From positions 13,826,001 to 13,890,000 of the forward strand of contig CP053148.1 in assembly GCA_014607495.2 (NCBI GenBank): a stretch of 64,000 nucleotides of DNA, read 5' to 3'. Within the stretch, counting starts at the first letter, position 1. Each line of letters opens with the position of its first letter. Shown piece after piece: positions 57,711 to 64,000 of the stretch. The DNA comes from Carposina sasakii (taxonomy: Eukaryota > Arthropoda > Insecta > Lepidoptera > Carposinidae). Both the position numbers and the translations under genes were made by a program. The notes beneath the pieces are model-generated. The model was given only the letters and a program-made list of their open reading frames with translations, did no database searches and was not told where the DNA came from.

Positions 57711-58214
57711 CACTGGCGGCTCCTGAATTTTTAGATAGGGGTTCACTTTTTTTATATGAGCGCATACAGGTTTACAGTTTGGAAACGGCGCAATTTATTA
57801 AAATTCAGTTGACGTAGTGAAACACATTAAAGACAACCATATCGCGTTCTAACTCGGACTAAACGACATCTAGTGGCCGCATGTACGAATTAATGTGAGC
57901 GGCGCTCCAGATAAGGCTAATTTTTCGTACGAAATCTTCTGTTTCACGCGCCGGCTAATGTCGGTATGTCTCTTTCGCACTCATTGAATACAGTACTAGG
58001 AATCGTACCAAATTTCGTTTCATTGGAGCACGATCACTAGCGCTCCATTCGATACATTAGATTACAACTTACTTGAGACGAACGCGTAGACACTATTGTA
58101 TAAACATAATAGAATTGAAAGATAATTATAAATATACAGAAATATAGATTGCCTATGTAATCTTCGTGGGTGGGAGTGCACTGCACTAGCGCTCCTTAGG
58201 ACGAGCCGCCAGTG
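57711..58214. mobile_element. 504-bp TIR element, CACTGGCGGCTC tips
   Basis: CACTGGCGGCTC at 57711-57722 is matched by GAGCCGCCAGTG at 58203-58214. The TIR is short and begins CA, as in many hAT elements, but no 8-bp duplication was seen, so the superfamily is open. Non-coding. It lies about 315 bases after gene B's stop codon and might fall in its 3' UTR. Confidence 0.7.
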
Positions 58215-59431
58215 CTTGTATACCTAGCAATGACGGCGAAATCGTATTTTTTGCATGTGGAGCTTGTAATTAAAACAAGCCTTAAAGGTACGGTAAAAAA
58301 ATATTAAGCTACTGAAGTCCTAGTAAGACAAAATAAACGCTGCCATTACTACATTTATATTTATGGTAATTAATTACCATGACAAATGCGAATGTTGCAA
58401 TCTTTTTTGTTTATCCTTCTTGCGACACCAAGATTTTTCCAAGGTTCTAAGTTTATGACATTACTTGTAGGTAGAACATATTAAAATATTAATTATGTAA
58501 AAACGTTGTATGTACACAACTTGCGCTTGAAATGAGGTAGGAACGTGCAATTGTTTACAATCCTATCGTCACTCAGTAATGCGTCATGGCACCCATCCAG
58601 CACGATATGCGTTGATGTACGTTATTTATCGGCTTTAGGCTTTAGCCGAATTTCAATGTTGTCAATATTCAATATCTTCATTTAACTAGATCCATTTTTT
58701 GTATACTAACGCGTTAAAAACTGTTGCTAATGTAAAAACGTTGTTATCATCGTTTATTTAAATTCAAATATTTTAATACACATTTTAATCCATAGTAATA
58801 AGTATGACATTTAACATACAATACTTACCTTATTTGAAGCAAATACACCAGCACATACTTACTGCTGCATTCATACAATCTGGACCTAAATGAAAATTAT
58901 TTAAAGCCAATGTACTGTCGTTATGTTGATTGCTCAAATACGAATTACTTTTACACATAACTTTTATTACATATATAAGGCGCGGCAACGCAGCCAGCAT
59001 TTTGGGCACGCTACCTGATAAGGTAGATCGGCTGACCATCCTGTAAAAATTTGAATGGTCAACCGACCTCCCACAGGTACACCATAGATCTAAGTAGTTC
59101 TAAGTTAGTTATAACACATATCAAAATTATTGTTGGAAATAAATTCATTAAGTCCATCTATAAGTTAATACCTAGTTATATTAGAATATGTTTATAAAGT
59201 ATATTACACGAACTAGCATTATGGACTTTAATATTATATATGACATATTATGCTGTGCGTGTAGTTAAAATTCTTACCTTTCATACCTTTTACAAAACCT
59301 TAAAATAACCTTAAACAAAATACCGGTGTTACTTAGTCTTATAAACGGCGTGTAAAAGTACACACCCATTAAACACGAATTTTGACAGCAAAATGTGTGT
59401 AATAACTGTCAAATTAAACAGTGTATAGCAT
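58215..59431. other. Intergenic, no gene seen
   Basis: Nothing recognised beyond AT-rich sequence. Confidence 0.4.
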
Positions 59432-59512
59432 ATCGCCTCTTGACAAGAACAACGTGATATTTTATAAACCACTATTTTATGAGATGTCTCGTTGTTCTTG
59501 TAAGGAGGCGAT
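59432..59512. repeat. 23-bp imperfect stem hairpin
   Basis: ATCGCCTCTTGACAAGAACA (59432 on) pairs with the reverse arm ending GGAGGCGAT at 59512, with two mismatches over 23 bases and a loop of about 35. The size is near that of a miRNA precursor or a tiny MITE; nothing decides which. Confidence 0.65.
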
Positions 59513-60411
59513 GTATGTACAATATTAAATTTTTCATATAAACGCCCTAAACATTTACCCCAAAGCCCATTTGTTAGTACTTGACGTCAAAATGTCACGC
59601 GGGCGTCATACCTACTTGTGTATCAACTGCCGTACAAAAATAGTTGATAGAGACATGAAATTTCAATAATGAACACGAAATTATTTAGATTTTCTCAGAT
59701 CGTGGCCAACCAAGAATAAAATTATTCACATTTTGTTCCACGTGTCTCACTCGCTTATCCCTAGCTGCTCGGCGAATTGATCTAAGAAAATTTCTTACAA
59801 ACACCTACATATTTGCGTATTATTGAAGCCAATTCATATAAACAATGTAAAAAAAATGATTTTAGCACTTGTAGTCCAAGATCCCAGTGCCCCCAGACCT
59901 ACGTCATTTTAGCAAAGCTGAAATTTTGAGGATTTCTAGTCTACTATGTAATTTAGACAGTATGCGTACTTACTAGCTCGAAAGCGGGGCCCTTTCACAA
60001 GTAGCGCAAACTAAAGGTGTATAAAAGCCGTACTCATCTACGTTAAAGTAGAAAGGATCATATTTAAATATGTTTAGAAGAATATTATCAAAAGTGGGTA
60101 TTTATTATTGCAAGACCATTTCCGTGGGCCATTACTTCCGCCAGACGTTATAAAGATTATTTAAAAATTAGGTAAACTACGTAATTTTAGCAAGCCTACA
60201 TTTGATATATATTACTCGTGGTACTATTTCAAGGCTATTTGTAAGCAGCCAGACCAATCCGATAGGCCAATTATTCTCCCAGACGCCTTAAAGTTTCCCC
60301 TGTGAGTGCAAGCGTGAGGGCATTACTCGTGCGCATTAATGCGAGTGAGAACACTGCATTGCTTTATAAGACAGACTAGTGCTGCGCGACTTCAACTTTT
60401 TATTAATAAAC

Positions 60412-60680
60412 TAGTGGACGCCCGCGACTCCGTCCGCGTGGACTGCAGAAAAAACAAAATGTCGAAATTATCCGGGATAAAAACATTTTCCCGGGATAAG
60501 AGAGTAGCCTATATGTTAAGTGGGACCTGTCACAGTATATTCCTGAAAACTGCATCGAAATTGGTTCAGCCGTTTCTGAGATTATCGTGCACAAACGCAC
60601 AGACAAACCGACAAACAGACAAAAATTCCAAAAATCATTCTTTTGGGTACTATTGCGTTGATAAAGGTCTCTTATAATAT
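60412..60680 (-). repeat. Helitron fragment nested in the long-TIR element
   Basis: Begins CTAGTGGACGCCCGCGACTC, nearly the same as 46293 on; the body matches 28189-28340 in reverse. Its 5' end is decayed near TCTTATAATATT at 60670. It is a later insertion in the element. Confidence 0.7.
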
Positions 60681-60782
60681 TTTTTCTCATATATCTTCCA
60701 TGTACAGACAGCGTTCCGTTACATTTTTTTTATATGTATAATATACAGTTGTCAATGTAAATGAAGAATTCAACCGGAAAAT

Positions 60783-61195
60783 TTGAGAAATTTTGATGTA
60801 AGCAGTTTACCACCTTGCAAAAGTAAGCTATTTCAGCAGTGTCGACGAGTAAATTATATTGCAAGTATCTGGGACAATGCTCATGAGAAGCATCCCAGCA
60901 CCCTCAGTCCTGAGAACAATGGTTGGATACTGAAAGATAGTCAGTATGATTTAAATTGGTTTGATGGTGATCAACTGCCCAGTTTTGTTAGCGACTCACT
61001 ACAAAATGAATTAGGTATTTTACTTTCACTTTAAATTATTTTTATATGTTGGTAGCTATTCGCAACCTCATTAAATTATTTATCTTTACAGAGGAGCCAA
61101 ATGGCGATGAACATGATAGTGAAGATGAATTGAATATTCAATATGAATGTGAATTTGATGAGGAAAGTAGAAACTCGAGCAACGAAGGCAAATGA
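60783..61195 (+). pseudogene. Spliced C-terminal coding remnant, unassigned
   Basis: Exon part 60783-61014 reads SSLPPCKSKLFQQCRRVNYI, ASIWDNAHEKHP, GWILKDSQYDLNWFDGDQLP. It is joined by a 77-base GT-AG intron (GTATTT...TTTACAG) to 61092-61195, an acidic tail (EEPNGDEHDSEDELN) ending in TGA. The join keeps the frame. The LPPC ... NYI.. IW ... GW ... WF.GDQLP pattern is one I recall, without a family name, from uncharacterised mobile-element-associated animal proteins. No start codon or N-terminal domain is present; the Helitron lies just upstream. It probably is the last remnant of the protein once encoded by the long-TIR element. Confidence 0.55.
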
Positions 61196-61866
61196 AGATG
61201 AATAGTTAATAACATAATAGATAATATTTTTTTATCATAATTTGTCAACTATAACATTTTCAATATTTTTTTTATAAAAAACAACCATAAAATTATTTAC
61301 ACGCCTATTGCTTTCAATTTATTGCATTTAAATATCAGTGAATGATCATAACTATTTAAAAATTTTAATCAAGCTCAATAAATAATATAACCATCATTTC
61401 AATTGTCTGTCTTATAAAGCCATGCAGTATTCTCACTGCGGAAACTTTAAGGCGTCTGGGATCATAATTGGCCCATCGAATTGGTCTGGCTGCTTACAAA
61501 TAGTCTTGAAATAGTATCACGAGTAATATATATCAAATGTAGGCTTGATAAAATTACGTAGTTTACCTAATTTTTAAATAATCTTTATAACGTCTGGCGG
61601 AAGTAATGGCCCACAGAAATGGTCTTGCAATAATAAATATCAATTTTTTATAATATTCTTAAAAACATATTTAAATATGAGCCTTTCTACTTTAACATAG
61701 ATGAGTACGACTTTTATACACCTTTAGTTCGTGCTACTCGTACCTGTGAAAGGGCCCCGCTTTCGAGCTAGAAAGTACGCATTCAGTCTTAACTACATAG
61801 TAGACTAGAAATCCTCAAAATTTCAGCTTTGCTAAAATGACGTAGGTCTGGGGGCACTGGGATCTT

Positions 61867-63102
61867 ACTCTATTGTCTTTTCACGTAGAGTTAGTTCTTC
61901 TTTGTATTTCTGTGCACATTTATTGTGTTGTATGAATAAACAAATAGACCATTTCTTATAAAACGTGGAATAATGTTATTCCATGTACAAGATTATAATA
62001 ATATGATAAATCTTAGTACAGGGACTTAGCAGTCAGTCCTCTAAAATCACACAGAGATGTGACGTCACAATATCGTCGCTCACTAATAGTGGCTATGCAG
62101 CAAACATCAACTGTTTCGTTGTACTACAGATCACCCAATTGATCCCTACTACTCCAATCAATTGCAAAGCTTTCGAATTTCCCTCTCATATCCACCTCGC
62201 GGATCCAACAATCTCAGATCCTAATATTTACTTATTTATTCCATGTTCATGTAAATAAGATCCTAGATCTAAACGCCAAAATGAAGAAATAGAATGAAGA
62301 TGCCTTTAGATTTCTTACATACGATATAGAGCTTGAAATCCGTGCACACTCAATTGACCGATGAGTGCGATTGCCTGGGGATATATATAGGTATACATAT
62401 CCTCATACCAATGCCCCATAGAGGTAGGCAGAGACAACAGATGTTCATTTAACACGTTCTAAACATAACTCTTTCGCCAGGTCCTCATTTATTAAAGGCA
62501 AATAGTTCTAACTGATGAATTGCTGCTGATTTCTCTAAAACTTAATCAAGATAGAGACAGCATAATTTTTATCCTTAAAATAGGCTATCTGACAATTGCA
62601 AAAATCGGCCTTAAAATCTGCAAACACGCTCTATGACCTGGAGATACCCAACGCATTCTCCATCACATATGTACGGACCTAAATCGTCACATCCCCATCG
62701 AGATCCAGGGCCCCAATTCTCCGTTATCGCTCGACATGTCTGCACTCGACATATTAAATTAGATTTATTAAATTAGAACCAAAAGTGGTGATAATATCAG
62801 CTGTTCAAACAGACGCCATTTTTTTTCGGATATTTGTATGGATATTTGTATGACATATCGAATGATAGATAAACAAGTGATAATTGAGACCTAGTAGGTA
62901 GCAACAATTTGTTATTGGTATTTCAGGACTGGAATGTCATGTAAGCGTCTTTGGTTAATCGATAAGTCCATGTTATGTTTACCTGCGGACTTTTATCGAC
63001 CACAGTAGCGATATTAGTTAATAAACATTCTGTAGATGTTAATTAAAAAGTTAAAGTAAACATTTTTACAAGCATATTGCCGTAGAATAATATACCTATA
63101 TA
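61867..63102. other. Intergenic, no gene seen
   Basis: No feature recognised. Confidence 0.4.
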
Positions 63103-63911
63103 TCTATACTAATATTATAAAGAGGAAAACTTTGTTTGTTTGGTTGTAATGAATAGGCTCCGAAACTACTGGACCGATTTCAAAAATTCTTTCACCGTTA
63201 GAATCCTTATTGGACCTGGATGAACATAGGCTATAAGAATTTCCCGATATTCCCACGGGAAGGCGACCAACGGGAATTTAATATTTTTTACGAAAACCGC
63301 TATACATATGAAGCTGAAATCGGGCATATATGTTCATTGGGGACAACGAGGAAGGACTAAAAACGGATTTCCCGAAATTCCCACGGGAAGGGGACTAACG
63401 GGAATTCATAATTTTTACGAGAACCGCTATACATATGAAGCTGAAATCGGGCATATATGTTCATTGGGGACAACGAGGAAGGACTAAAAACGGATTTCCC
63501 GAAATTCCCAAGGGAAGGGGACAAATGGGAATTCAAACGGATTTCCCGATATTCCCACGGGAAGGGGACAAACGGGAATTCATTTTTTTTACGACAACTG
63601 CGATACATATGAATTTGAAATTGGACCTGTATGTTCATTAGGGACTGCGAGGGATGCACTAAGAACGGATTTCCCGAAATTCCTATGGGAAGGGGAGTTA
63701 CGGGAATTTAATTTTTTTACGAAAACAGCTATTTATACGAAGCTGAAATCGGATTAGGGCTACAAGGAAGCTCTAAGAACGGATTTCCCGAAATTCCCAC
63801 GGGAAGGGGACCAACGGGAGTTCCAAATTTAAACGAAAACCGCTGTACCTACATATAAAGTTGTATCTATGTATTGATATGTACCGAAGCGAAGCGAGGG
63901 CGGGCCACTAT
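63103..63911 (+). mobile_element. Non-autonomous Helitron with tandem repeats, 809 bp
   Basis: Starts A|TCTATACTAATATTATAAAG and ends GCGAGGGCGGGCCACTAT, where CTAG is expected, so the last base is changed. The body holds six units marked by TTCCCGAAATTCCCACGGGA (near 63241, 63367, 63496, 63540, 63667, 63781). It is the same family as 42421-44144, in the opposite orientation. Non-coding. Confidence 0.8.
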
Positions 63912-64000
63912 AACTAATATAAATATGAATAAACATTATGTTATTGCAAAAAGCTGCATAGAGAAAACATCCCGATAACTAAAAAAATCTTTGAAACAAG
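63912..64000. other. Window end, nothing recognised
   Basis: Short AT-rich stretch. Confidence 0.4.

Larger units (their letters stand above)
59878..61866. mobile_element. 2-kb DNA element with inverted arms of about 460-500 bp
   Basis: The left arm begins AAGATCCCAGTGCCCCCAGA at 59878 and the right arm ends with its complement at 61866. The arms stay alignable for about 420 bases at roughly 90 % by eye (to 60298 and from 61440). After a 45-base interruption in the left arm they continue to about 60378 and from about 61405. The middle holds a Helitron fragment and a spliced coding remnant. No obvious target duplication was found. Arms this long with so little between them are unusual; it could be a deleted copy of a larger transposon. 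Confidence 0.82.

Overview
The window looks like a piece of a moth or butterfly (Lepidoptera) nuclear genome. It is AT-rich, its genes have introns with GT-AG borders, and it is crowded with transposon families I associate with Lepidoptera: non-autonomous Helitrons starting TCTATACTAATATTATAAA, tRNA-derived SINEs, and LINE tails of the type ...GTGGACTGCAATAGGCTGATGATGAT. The species cannot be told from the sequence. There is no bacterial-type gene organisation, CRISPR array or rRNA.

Only two host genes are supported, both on the + strand and both encoding leucine-rich-repeat (LRR) type I membrane proteins. Gene A (8650-13535, four exons found, 5' end missing) has an LRR-like ectodomain, a CxC...W juxtamembrane cysteine module, one transmembrane helix and a long cytoplasmic tail of about 300 residues with YxxPhi motifs and a class I SH3-type motif. 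Gene B (55428-57395, two exons, complete at 433 residues) has a signal peptide, an N-terminal cysteine cluster, LRR-like repeats, the same CxC...W module, a transmembrane helix and a short basic tail. They look like diverged paralogues, separated by about 42 kb with no other supported host gene.

The rest is mobile DNA. 1-8.6 kb: a MITE cut by the window edge, a composite AACCGACTTC-ended element carrying LINE sequence, a TA-flanked MITE and a reverse-strand LINE remnant. 13.5-24.6 kb: gene A 3' flank, a 129-bp minisatellite, a foldback element with a tRNA-like core, and a second foldback built of GTCCCTTTCGCA repeats and split by composite-element copies. 24.6-31.5 kb: two elements of 1.6-1.9 kb with dense subterminal short repeats, a SINE, LINE remnants and a frameshifted hAT transposase tail. 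36-44 kb: a 260-bp palindromic MITE, two MITE copies in opposite orientation on either side of a Copia retrotransposon with a 945-codon open pol but almost no 5' LTR, and a full-length 1.7-kb Helitron. 44-53 kb: small Helitron, a 188-bp MITE with TTA duplication, three composite-element copies and a perfect 21-bp hairpin. 57-64 kb: a 504-bp TIR element, a 2-kb element with arms of about 460-500 bp enclosing a spliced unassigned coding remnant, and a Helitron with tandem repeats.

The most novel-looking items are the long-TIR element at 59878-61866, the paired subterminal-repeat elements at 24627-26191 and 29645-31495, the LINE-bearing composite family, and the LRR receptor pair with different tails. 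All calls come from reading the sequence; no database search was possible.
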